A DNA stretch of 13,525 nucleotides from CAZNQW01 sp964575225 (lineage in GTDB: Bacteria; Chloroflexota; Anaerolineae; JAAYZQ01): NCBI GenBank assembly GCA_964575225.1, contig CAZNQW010000101.1, positions 1 through 13,525 of the forward strand, given 5' to 3'. The position numbers and the translations under genes were made by a program. Every line of letters begins with the position of its first letter. Positions within the stretch are counted from its first letter, which is position 1. Below, piece after piece: positions 6,974 through 13,525 of the stretch. The notes under the pieces were generated by a model, which did no database searches, was not told the DNA's origin, and was given only the letters and a program-made list of their open reading frames with translations.

Positions 6974-8247
6974 TGTTTCTCGTAGGGCTTGCCCTCTGCC
7001 GCAGGTGCAATGGCCCGGCCCACCACCCCAGCCACCACAATGATGGTCAGGATATAGGGCGCCATCTGCAGGAATTCGGGAGGGATCGGGACGTTGATAA
7101 AGGGCAGAACCGGCTGGATGATCTGCATTTTCACCTGGAGCGCATCGGCAAAGCCAAAGAGGAGCGCGGCCAAAAAGGCCCCGCCTGGGTTCCAGTTGCC
7201 AAAGATCATGGCTGCCAGGGCCACAAAGCCCTGTCCGCGGGTCATGCCGTCTTCAAAGGTGCCCACCACACCCAGCGAAAAATAGGCGCCGCCAATGCCC
7301 GCAATCAATCCCCCCAGGATCACGCTCACATAGCGCATCTGGTTCACGTGCACGCCCACCGTATCGGCCGCGCGCGGATGCTCGCCGCAGGCCCGCATGC
7401 GCAGTCCCCAAGGGGCAGCAAAGATGACGAGGTTGACCACCACCAGGAGAATCAGCATGATAAAGACGGTGGGCTGGTTCTCGAACAGGATGGGGCCGAT
7501 AATGGGGATGTCGGCCAGCACCGGGATCCGGATCAAGGCAAAGGATCCGGGTGTGCTCATGCCCGCCGGTTCCAGCAGACGGAGGTTCAAAAAGCGGGTC
7601 GCGCCCGCCGCCAGAATGTTGATCACGGTGCCCGAGATAATCTGGTCGACCTTGTATCGGATCGACAGCAAGGCGTGGAGCGCAGCCATGAGCCCGCCCA
7701 TGACGCTGGCCATCAAGAGGCCCATCCACAGGTTGTCAAAGACGCTGGCAAAGGCCACCGCCGCAAACGCACCGGCGAGCATCATCCCCTCAATGGCAAT
7801 GTTGATGATGCCCGACCGTTCGCAAAAGATACCGGCCATGGCCCCCAAGGTCAGCGGCGTCGCCGCCACCAACGTCGCCTGGACCATCCCCGGCAGGTTC
7901 ATGCTGGTGCCGCTGGTAATCCACACCAAAAATGCAAAGGCCGAAAGCAGAACCACCGCCCAATTCAGCATCGAGCGCCAAGAGGTGAGGCGACGGAAGA
8001 ACCGCAGCCCACCGATGAAAAAGCAGAGGGCGCCAATCGTATACAGCGTTGCCTGGGAGGGGAGGGCCAGCAGCGTCCCCAGCGTCCGATCGGTGAAAAC
8101 CGACTGGTCACCCGCTCCTGTGCTCACCCCGCCCAGCACCAAGAACAGGGCCCCCACCAGAAAGATCGAAAACGTGGCAAGCAGCTCCTTCCAGCCAAAG
8201 CCGGAGGCTCTACGAGAAACACCAACGGTTTGTGCTTGAACTGCCAT
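6970..8247 (-). CDS. BMP-type ABC transporter permease (NupQ/YufQ-like), N-terminally extended
   Basis: This 425-residue integral membrane protein is the second permease of a nucleoside-type importer (BPD_transp_2 family). Diagnostic motifs are ERSGIINIAIEGMM (about 143-156) and the cytoplasmic coupling loop GLRMRACGEHPRAADTVGV (about 281-299), which contacts the ATPase. The family core (MVQATLVAATPL onward) begins only at about residue 121. Ahead of it are three extra hydrophobic segments at about 22-40, 64-80 and 93-111, where usual family members start close to the core. The ATG follows GGGAG by 4-5 nt. The gene lies 69 nt after the other permease and overlaps the UroD-like gene by 4 nt. 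The substrate is not determinable; purine nucleosides or similar compounds fit the family. Confidence 0.9.
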   Translation of the reverse strand: MAVQAQTVGVSRRASGFGWKELLATFSIFLVGALFLVLGGVSTGAGDQSVFTDRTLGTLLALPSQATLYTIGALCFFIGGLRFFRRLTSWRSMLNWAVVLLSAFAFLVWITSGTSMNLPGMVQATLVAATPLTLGAMAGIFCERSGIINIAIEGMMLAGAFAAVAFASVFDNLWMGLLMASVMGGLMAALHALLSIRYKVDQIISGTVINILAAGATRFLNLRLLEPAGMSTPGSFALIRIPVLADIPIIGPILFENQPTVFIMLILLVVVNLVIFAAPWGLRMRACGEHPRAADTVGVHVNQMRYVSVILGGLIAGIGGAYFSLGVVGTFEDGMTRGQGFVALAAMIFGNWNPGGAFLAALLFGFADALQVKMQIIQPVLPFINVPIPPEFLQMAPYILTIIVVAGVVGRAIAPAAEGKPYEKQ

Positions 8248-8271
8248 GTGTCTCCCTCAAATCCAGGGTAA

Positions 8272-8293
8272 CGAACTCGACTCTGAGAGTTCG
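8272..8293 (-). other. Hairpin in the gap between the two permease genes
   Basis: CGAACTC (8272-8278) pairs with GAGTTCG (8287-8293) around an 8-nt loop, in the only sizeable gap (69 nt) between the ATPase, permease and UroD genes. No T tract follows on the minus strand. It may affect mRNA stability or translation, or be chance. Confidence 0.35.
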
Positions 8294-8316
8294 CATGGAG
8301 AACAACGGTCCTCGCG

Positions 8317-9750
8317 CTAGGCGCCCCATCCCCGAGAAAAGACCGTGACCTCGGCCCCTTCTTCCCGCGCCTTGCGCATGCGATAGATCGACCGAATGAT
8401 CTCGGGAGCGGCGATGAAAATGATCACCAGCGCCTGGACAATCTGGACGATCTCGGTAGGCACGCCCGCAACCGACTGCATCCTCGAAGCGCCGGCCCGC
8501 AAGATGCCAAAGAGGAGGCTGGCGGCTACCACACCTGCCGGGTGGCTCTTGCCCAACAGGGCCAGCGCGATCGAGTCAAAGCCATAGCCTGCCTGAAAGC
8601 CCAGGGCAATGTTGCGGGTGATGCCCAACCCTTGCACCACACCGGCCAAGCCCGCCAGGCAGCCGCTCAGGAACATGGCCAGAACGTAGGTTTTGCCCAC
8701 GTTCATGCCGCCATAGCGGGCGGCGGATGGATTGGCCCCCACGGTCCGCAGCTCAAAGCCCCAGGTGGTGCGAAAGAGAAACCAGCCGGTGAGCGCGGCT
8801 GCCACCAACGCCACCACAAAGCCCCAGTGCAAGGTCACCGGGTGATCCAAAAAGCGGGGGAGAAAGGCCGTTGGCGCAATGTCCTGCGTGCGGCAGGTCC
8901 CTTGGGTGAATTCCAAAGGACCGCAGAGCAGCCAGGCGCTCAGGCGATAGACCACATAGTTGAGCATGATGGTGGTGATCACCTCGTGAGCGCCGGTGCG
9001 CGCCTTGAGAAAGCCGGCGATGGCTGCCCACAAGCCTCCCGCCACAGCGCCGGCCAGAACGGCCAGCGGCAGGTGAACTATGGCCGGCAAGCCCGCGAAC
9101 GAAAACCCGACGACCACGGCCACCAGCCACCCAATGCCAATCTGTCCTTCAGCGCCAATGTTAAACAGGCCCGCCCGAAAGCCCAGGGCCACAGCCAGCC
9201 CGGCCAGAATGTAGGGCACCGACTGGACGAGCGTATCGCTAGGGCCACGCACGGCGCCCAAAACCGGCTGCAAACTGCCCTCCGCCAAGCCATCTGCCAA
9301 CCCCATCAGGATTTTGAAAGGGTGGCCCAGTGCCCCCTCATAGAGGGCGCCATACGCCTTCAAAAGATTGCCAAAGCCCGCAGCAAAGGCCTCGCCAATC
9401 CGCCCCTCCGAAATCGCCCGAAACAGCGCCTGGTCGGTGAACATGATCAGCAGGGCGCCGATGAACAGGGCTGTCAGCACCGACAAGGCCGGCACGGTCA
9501 GGCTGCGGATCCGGGCCGCCAGCCAGTCTTTCATCCAGGGCCAACCGCCCCGCCGAGTCGACAACAACGCCAGTCCACCGAGAAATAGCAACAGGGTGAT
9601 GGGCCAGAAACCCAGGGCCACCAACAAGATCAGCACCAGCCACTTGCTGAGCAGAACGATCACCGCCAGAAGCGCGGCCAGCGCGCCCCATCGCGCCCAC
9701 TGGGGAAGCGCGGCAATTCGTTGTCCCATGCTTGGAGTCTTTTCAGCCAA
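8317..9750 (-). CDS. BMP-type ABC transporter permease (NupP/YufP-like), N-terminally extended
   Basis: This 477-residue membrane protein is the first permease of the importer. GLFNIGAEGQ (194-203) and the coupling loop GFELRTVGANPSAARYGGM (331-349) place it in the NupP/YufP family. Relatives are usually about 350-370 residues. Here an added region of about 80 residues contains a long hydrophobic stretch at 21-64, probably two membrane segments, before the family's first segment (about 84-104). The stretch between 105 and 175 is also longer than usual. The TTG at 9750 was chosen because GAGGGGG ends 8 nt upstream, inside the ATPase gene end. An in-frame ATG at 9729 has no ribosome-binding site. 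Only 3 nt separate the start from the ATPase stop, implying coupled translation. It should pair with the permease at 6970-8247 to form the channel. Confidence 0.9.
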   Translation of the reverse strand: MAEKTPSMGQRIAALPQWARWGALAALLAVIVLLSKWLVLILLVALGFWPITLLLFLGGLALLSTRRGGWPWMKDWLAARIRSLTVPALSVLTALFIGALLIMFTDQALFRAISEGRIGEAFAAGFGNLLKAYGALYEGALGHPFKILMGLADGLAEGSLQPVLGAVRGPSDTLVQSVPYILAGLAVALGFRAGLFNIGAEGQIGIGWLVAVVVGFSFAGLPAIVHLPLAVLAGAVAGGLWAAIAGFLKARTGAHEVITTIMLNYVVYRLSAWLLCGPLEFTQGTCRTQDIAPTAFLPRFLDHPVTLHWGFVVALVAAALTGWFLFRTTWGFELRTVGANPSAARYGGMNVGKTYVLAMFLSGCLAGLAGVVQGLGITRNIALGFQAGYGFDSIALALLGKSHPAGVVAASLLFGILRAGASRMQSVAGVPTEIVQIVQALVIIFIAAPEIIRSIYRMRKAREEGAEVTVFSRGWGA

Positions 9751-9753
9751 CGG

Positions 9754-11628
9754 TCACGCCCCCTCTCCCGCCTGCCGGGCGCCCTTCTCCAGCCGGGAAC
9801 CGGCCATCAGCAACCCCAACTCCTCGCGGGTCACCTTGTCGGCATCCACAGTTCCCACGATCCTGCCCTCGTACATCACGGCGATCCGATCCGACAGCGC
9901 CATAATCTCGTCCAGCTCCACCGACACCAACAACACCGCCACGCCTTCATCCCGCTTGTCAATCAGGCGGCGGTGGATGTACTCGATCGATCCCACATCC
10001 AGGCCTCGTGTGGGCTGAGCGGCGATGAGGAGTTGAATGGGACGTGAGAATTCTCGGGCTACGATCACTTTTTGTTGGTTTCCTCCCGACAAGTTTTGCA
10101 CGGGAAGATCGATACTGGGGGTTCGCACATCAAACTCTTGGACGACGCGCTTGGCGTATTCGTGCACTCGATCATACTGGATCTCAGGTCCTTGGGCGAA
10201 AACCGGCTGATAATAGTTGCACAGCATCAAGTTGTCGGTGATGGGGAACGACAACACCAATCCATCGCTTTGACGATCTTCGGGTATGTGCGCCACCCCC
10301 AGCTCGGTAATGCGCCGTGGCTTGGCGTTGGTCACATCCTCACCTCGGATGCGAACCGTGCCATTCATGGCCGGATGGAGCCCGGTCAACACCTCGACCA
10401 ACTCGGTCTGGCCGTTGCCCTGCACACCTGCCACACCCAGCACCTCGCCGGCCCTCACGAACAGGTCCACCCCCCGCAATACGGCATGGTGGCGCAGATC
10501 CTCGGCATGCAACCCGGATACTTCCAGCACCACCTCGCCCGGCGAAGTGGTTCCCTTGTCGACCACCAGCGTCACCTCGCGACCGACCATCATTTCGGCC
10601 AGATCCTCTTCAGAGCTTTCGGCGGGCGTGGTCTGGCCAGTCACCTTGCCGTTGCGCAGGACAATGACCCGGTCGGCGATGGTCATCACTTCCTTGAGCT
10701 TGTGGCTGATAAAGATGATCGACTTGCCCTGCTTCACCAAACCACGCATGATCTCGAACAGCTCTTCAGTCTCTTGCGGGGTGAGCACAGCCGTCGGCTC
10801 ATCGAGGATCAGGATCTCGGCCTGACGATAGAGCGTCTTGATGATCTCGACCCGCTGCTGAGTTCCCACCGGCAGGTCACCGATGAGGGCATTGGGGTCA
10901 ACAGCCAGACCGTACTGCTCCGACAGGGTGCGAATCTGGTGCACCGCCGTGCGCCGATCCAATGCAGTCGTCAGCACCTTGAGCGAAGGATAGGAAACCA
11001 GAGCAAAAAGGAGGGCCAGAGCGACGAGCAAGGGGATTTGGGAAGCGGAACCCAACCACAGGGCCAGACCCACCATCAGGACGATGCCAGCCACAGCCAC
11101 AAGAGGCGCATAGATTCGAAAACCAGACCGGCTGAGCAAGCCCAAGAGGTGAACCAGAACATAGAGAGCCGCGACGACTGCGGTACCTTCCACCGCCGCC
11201 AATAGCCACTGCCCAAACGTCGGCAGGGCAAAAATTCCCCCAACGAAAAAGAGCAGCGCCGATAAGCCCAACATCACGCCCAAGGTTCGCCAGGAGAAGG
11301 AAAAGCGGGTCGGCTCGGTGCCCATCACCACGTTTTCGGCGACGGTAAAGACCGGCACCAGTTGAAAATGCTGGTGTACCATGCCGATGCCGAGATTGAT
11401 GGCGTCTTTGGGTTCCTCGATCCGGACTTGCGAGCCCCTGACCTCGATCTCGCCCTCATCTTGGGAATAGAGGCCATAGAGGATGTTCATCAGGGTGCTC
11501 TTGCCCGCGCCGTTCTCGCCCAAAAAGGCCAGGATCTCCCCCTTGTCCAGAGAAAAGCTCACCTGGTCGTTGGCCAGCACGCCGGGAAACCGTTTGGTTA
11601 CGTTTCTCACTTCGAGAATGGGGGCCAT
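9754..11628 (-). CDS. Double-NBD ABC ATPase (NupO/YufO-like) with membrane-like insert
   Basis: This 624-residue ATPase should power the importer from the cytoplasm. NBD1 has Walker A GENGAGKS (37-44), Q-loop Q86, signature LPVGTQQ (252-258), Walker B ILILDEPT (272-279) and H309. NBD2 has the family's degenerate Walker A GVQGNGQTEL (401-410), signature LSGGNQQK (513-520) and AAQPTRGLDVG (536-546), in which the usual catalytic Glu is Gln; this is typical of the nucleoside branch. Relatives are about 510 residues. The excess is one block, residues 109-223, with four hydrophobic segments set between the Q-loop and signature of NBD1, replacing a short loop before LDRRTAVHQIRTLSEQYGL. Reading frame and all motifs are intact. 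The ATG follows AAGGG by 7 nt. Confidence 0.92.
   Translation of the reverse strand: MAPILEVRNVTKRFPGVLANDQVSFSLDKGEILAFLGENGAGKSTLMNILYGLYSQDEGEIEVRGSQVRIEEPKDAINLGIGMVHQHFQLVPVFTVAENVVMGTEPTRFSFSWRTLGVMLGLSALLFFVGGIFALPTFGQWLLAAVEGTAVVAALYVLVHLLGLLSRSGFRIYAPLVAVAGIVLMVGLALWLGSASQIPLLVALALLFALVSYPSLKVLTTALDRRTAVHQIRTLSEQYGLAVDPNALIGDLPVGTQQRVEIIKTLYRQAEILILDEPTAVLTPQETEELFEIMRGLVKQGKSIIFISHKLKEVMTIADRVIVLRNGKVTGQTTPAESSEEDLAEMMVGREVTLVVDKGTTSPGEVVLEVSGLHAEDLRHHAVLRGVDLFVRAGEVLGVAGVQGNGQTELVEVLTGLHPAMNGTVRIRGEDVTNAKPRRITELGVAHIPEDRQSDGLVLSFPITDNLMLCNYYQPVFAQGPEIQYDRVHEYAKRVVQEFDVRTPSIDLPVQNLSGGNQQKVIVAREFSRPIQLLIAAQPTRGLDVGSIEYIHRRLIDKRDEGVAVLLVSVELDEIMALSDRIAVMYEGRIVGTVDADKVTREELGLLMAGSRLEKGARQAGEGA
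10960..11304 (-). other. In-frame insert coding four membrane-like segments within NBD1
   Basis: This block codes ATPase residues 109-223. Hydrophobic segments lie at about 113-136, 139-165, 172-193 and 198-219, joined by short loops; the 166-171 loop is basic (SRSGFR). An even number of crossings would return both flanking halves of NBD1 to the cytoplasm. The flanks (VAENVVMGTEPTR before, ALDRRTAVHQIRTLSEQYG after) match the ordinary family sequence. Confidence 0.8.
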
Positions 11629-11708
11629 GGTCGCACCCTTTCCATCGAAACAAGTGAATCGGCCGGGTCGATGCCTGACCCCGGCAGGAGGGATGATCTC
11701 CTTTTAAC

Positions 11709-11739
11709 AGGCGGTGCCGGGATTCACCCAGCACCGCCT
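11709..11739 (-). terminator. Intercistronic hairpin after the binding-protein gene
   Basis: AGGCGGTGC (11709-11717) and its complement (11731-11739) form a 9-bp stem with a 13-nt loop, in the 138-nt gap between the binding-protein and ATPase genes. On the minus strand it is followed by GTTAAAAG, not a strong T run. Such hairpins often allow excess binding protein over transporter, by partial termination or by protecting the upstream mRNA. No separate promoter for the ATPase is evident. Confidence 0.6.
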
Positions 11740-11766
11740 TTCAGACTCGAATCACTCGTGGTGTGC

Positions 11767-12786
11767 CTACCAGCCTGTGTCGATCTCGCCCTTTTTGATC
11801 CCTTCGATGATCTGCTCCACTTCCTTCTTGAGCTCATCGGGGATCTCGTTCTCAAAGTCGTGATAGGGCGCCAACCCCACCCCACCGTTCTCCAGGGTAC
11901 CGACATAGGCCCCACCGCCGGGGAACTCGTCGTTGAGCAACGACTCGACCACACCAAAGACGGCATTATCCAGGCGCTTGATGGTTGATGTGATCAAGAT
12001 GTCCTTCTCATTGGGCACCGTGTTGTACTGATCCACGTCCACGCCGACAGCCCACTTGCCGCGTTCCTTGGCCGCAGCCAATCCGCCGTTGCCGGTCTTG
12101 CCGCCGACGCCAAAGATCACGTCGGCACCCTCGTCAATGAGCGAGTTGCCCACGATCTTGCCCTGATCCGCAGCCTCAAAGTCGCCGACATAGACACCCG
12201 AGAACTTGACGTTCTTACCCTTCTGTTCGTTGTAATATTTAACGCCGTTCTCATAGCCCACGATAAAGATCTCCACGGTCGGGATCTGCATGCCGGCCAC
12301 ATAGCCTACGCCAGGGTCCTCAGGGTCCTGCAAGTCGGCCCAGCCTGCGGCCAGGTAGCCGACGGGGAACGCTGCCTCGTCCGTGTTGAACACAATGCCC
12401 GCCACATTGGAGATGGGCGGGTCATAGGCATAGTCTACGATGGCAAATTTGGTATCCGGGTACACTTCCGCCATCTTGGCCGTAGCGTCGCCCAGAAGGT
12501 AACCGACGGTGATGATCAGGTCGTAATCCTGCTCGGCAAATTCGGTGATGTTTTTCTCATAGTCTGCCTGGGCCTGGCTTTCGATGAATTTGGCCTCCAC
12601 GCCCAGTTCCTCTTGGGCGCGCTCCAGGCCTTCCCACGTGTTCTGGTTAAAGCTGGCGTCATCCAACCCGCCGACGTCCGAAACCATGCCGACCTTGACG
12701 CCCTCTCCGTCCGCTGGTCCGCAACCGACCACCAACAAAGACAATGTCATCAGTGCGACGAGCGTCGCAATTACCCACTTGCGCAT
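11767..12786 (-). CDS. BMP-family (PnrA-like) substrate-binding lipoprotein
   Basis: This 339-residue extracytoplasmic binding protein captures the ligand for the importer encoded downstream. A type II lipoprotein signal ends in V19-V-G-C22, so the mature protein is lipid-anchored. The family N-terminal motif GGLDDASFNQNTWEGL (39-54) is present, along with ITVGYLLGDA, GIVFNTDEAAFPVGYLA and a late GGKTGNGGLAAAKERG segment, over a length normal for the BMP/PnrA family. Characterised members bind purine nucleosides, though others bind different ligands, so specificity is open. The start is certain: a perfect AAGGAGG lies 7 nt before the ATG. It is the first gene of the operon, with a consensus promoter and a leader of about 149 nt. 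The hairpin that follows suggests it is made in excess. Confidence 0.93.
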   Translation of the reverse strand: MRKWVIATLVALMTLSLLVVGCGPADGEGVKVGMVSDVGGLDDASFNQNTWEGLERAQEELGVEAKFIESQAQADYEKNITEFAEQDYDLIITVGYLLGDATAKMAEVYPDTKFAIVDYAYDPPISNVAGIVFNTDEAAFPVGYLAAGWADLQDPEDPGVGYVAGMQIPTVEIFIVGYENGVKYYNEQKGKNVKFSGVYVGDFEAADQGKIVGNSLIDEGADVIFGVGGKTGNGGLAAAKERGKWAVGVDVDQYNTVPNEKDILITSTIKRLDNAVFGVVESLLNDEFPGGGAYVGTLENGGVGLAPYHDFENEIPDELKKEVEQIIEGIKKGEIDTGW

Positions 12787-12935
12787 TTCTTATCCTCCTT
12801 GGATACCAATTTTCTGAATACCGATCGTTTGGACCCCAACTGATACTCTAGGCTGGTCACCTCCTTTCACTTTCTCTTGCGATGTGAAGTGTCCCTGCCT
12901 TGATGGCTTTGGAGTAGCACCCTTTGTGGAGGGCT
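12787..12935 (-). promoter_or_regulatory. Long 5' leader of the transporter operon with an extra Shine-Dalgarno
   Basis: From the predicted start near 12935 the leader runs about 149 nt to the binding-protein ATG. Near its 5' end 12916-12923 can pair with 12930-12938 with one bulge. In its middle (12855-12866) is AAGGAGGTGACC, a near-complete match to the 16S rRNA 3' end, with no suitably spaced start codon and no gene. The true AAGGAGG lies at 12794-12800. No known riboswitch class was recognised. Confidence 0.5.
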
Positions 12936-12941
12936 GCTGCT

Positions 12942-12970
12942 ATTATACCCGAGATGAACAAATGATGCAA
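12942..12970 (-). promoter_or_regulatory. Sigma-70-type promoter of the BMP transporter operon
   Basis: On the minus strand TTGCAT (12965-12970) and a perfect TATAAT (12942-12947) are separated by 17 bp. Transcription should start near 12935. It lies just downstream of the ftsK terminator hairpin, so the operon has its own control. Confidence 0.8.
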
Positions 12971-12996
12971 GCAACATAGCCATCCATCACCATTCA

Positions 12997-13029
12997 AAAC
13001 GGCCTGCGTCGCATCATGGCAGGCCGTTT
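12997..13029 (-). terminator. Intrinsic terminator of the ftsK gene
   Basis: AAACGGCCTGC (12997-13007) and its complement (13019-13029) form an 11-bp stem with an 11-nt loop. On the minus strand the stem starts within the ftsK stop codon and runs into TTTTG. It is a plausible Rho-independent terminator separating ftsK from the transporter promoter. Confidence 0.75.
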
Positions 13030-13525
13030 ACAGGGGGATCAGGTCGTCTGGGTCCGAGTCGTTGGAGCGCTTGCGCGGTTCGAACTGGAGCACCTCGCGG
13101 GGGCGGCTGCCCCCCGTTTCGGGGCCGATCAGGCCCTGTTCCTCCATGGTGTCAATCAGGCGCGCCGCGCGCGAATAACCGATGCGCAGCTTGCGCTGCA
13201 ACATCGAAATCGAGGCCCGCCCATGCTCCTGGACCAATTCCACAGCCTTGGGCAGCAGTTCATCCCCTTGGGCGACGGCCTTTTCTTCGGCCTCGATCTC
13301 TTGCCAGATCTGCTGCTGGACCACCTGCTCCGGCTGGATGGGTTCCTGGGTCAGGCGCACCCCCTTCCAGTGGCGCACCAAGCCCGAAAGCTCCTTGTCC
13401 GAGACGTAACAGCCCTGCAGGCGTTGGAGCTTGCTCGAATCGGGTGCCATGAACAGCATGTCGCCCCGCCCCAGCAACTTGTCGGCGCCCACCGAATCGA
13501 TGATCACCCGTGAATCGGTCTGGCT
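13028..13525 (-). CDS. ftsK: FtsK/SpoIIIE DNA translocase, C-terminal part (5' end outside window)
   Basis: Only the last 165 codons are present; the frame is open to the window edge. The fragment starts SQTDSRVIIDSVGADKLLGR, which with GDMLFMAP and QGCYVSD is the end of the FtsK RecA-like motor. A charged linker follows. At about 89-146 lies the winged-helix gamma domain (LLPKAVELVQEHGRASISML, IGYSRAARLIDTMEEQG, GSRPREVL), which reads the orienting KOPS/SRS sequences on DNA. FtsK hexamers pump chromosome DNA through the division septum. The normal end of the gamma domain and a terminator right after the stop indicate an intact 3' end. An internal GTG at 13507 is not the start. Confidence 0.95.
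   Translation of the reverse strand, partial: SQTDSRVIIDSVGADKLLGRGDMLFMAPDSSKLQRLQGCYVSDKELSGLVRHWKGVRLTQEPIQPEQVVQQQIWQEIEAEEKAVAQGDELLPKAVELVQEHGRASISMLQRKLRIGYSRAARLIDTMEEQGLIGPETGGSRPREVLQFEPRKRSNDSDPDDLIPL

Noticed and set aside
6937..8271. Plus-strand open frame of 444 codons opposite the YufQ-like permease
   Set aside because: The product is a His/Gln/Arg-rich shadow translation of a membrane protein, with no family motif. The minus-strand gene is certain.
8542..9588. Plus-strand open frame opposite the YufP-like permease
   Set aside because: It shows the same antisense shadow composition and lacks any domain.
10072..11205. Plus-strand open frame opposite the ATPase and its insert
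   Set aside because: It is the antisense shadow of the ATPase. It was checked in case the insert was really an opposite-strand gene, but the minus frame is continuous with intact flanking motifs.
12771..12839. 22-codon leader ORF starting with TTG after the extra Shine-Dalgarno
   Set aside because: The TTG is about 20 nt from GGAGG, too far for normal initiation, and the peptide shows no pattern such as repeated regulatory codons.

Overview
The window looks like a piece of a Chloroflexota chromosome, probably an Anaerolineae/Caldilineae-type lineage. This is inferred from the GC-rich, non-actinobacterial gene style, the extracellular proteins with long Thr-Pro linkers, the PD40/LysM/M23 envelope proteins, the TTG starts, and the long BMP-type transporter subunits. 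No phylogenetic search was possible. There are ten protein genes, no RNA genes, no insertion sequences and no CRISPR array. Three promoters close to the sigma-70 consensus are visible, each with exactly 17 bp between the -35 and -10 boxes.

Left part, plus strand. Positions 1-297 hold no convincing gene but contain two diverged copies of a GC-rich hairpin repeat. A promoter (298-326) then drives a two-gene unit: a DedA-family membrane protein (356-1012) and a cytoplasmic TPR-like protein (1016-2140). A second promoter (2185-2213) drives an envelope unit. This unit holds a membrane-anchored protein with LysM and PD40 propeller domains (2255-4186), a secreted M23 endopeptidase (4231-5280), and a small lipoprotein (5310-5684) whose fold resembles the C-terminal domain of the M23 protein. 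A 14-bp perfect hairpin (5704-5738) separates this unit from the convergent operon.

Right part, minus strand. An operon reads leftward from a promoter at 12942-12970. It encodes a BMP-family substrate-binding lipoprotein (11767-12786), a double-NBD ATPase (9754-11628), two permeases (8317-9750 and 6970-8247), and a uroporphyrinogen-decarboxylase-like methyltransferase-family protein (5762-6973). The last gene overlaps the second permease by 4 nt. The set resembles a purine-nucleoside-type (NupOPQ/PnrA-like) importer. Upstream, after its own terminator hairpin, lies the 3' end of ftsK (13028-13525), cut by the window edge.

The most unusual element is in the transporter. The ATPase carries about 115 extra residues forming four hydrophobic, membrane-like segments, inserted in frame into the first nucleotide-binding domain between the Q-loop and the signature motif. 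Both permeases also carry extra N-terminal hydrophobic segments. The transporter therefore seems to have gained membrane-embedded parts in all three core subunits. Its tight linkage to a UroD-like protein with an HxC...C zinc-site pattern raises the possibility that the imported compound is a substrate for demethylation.
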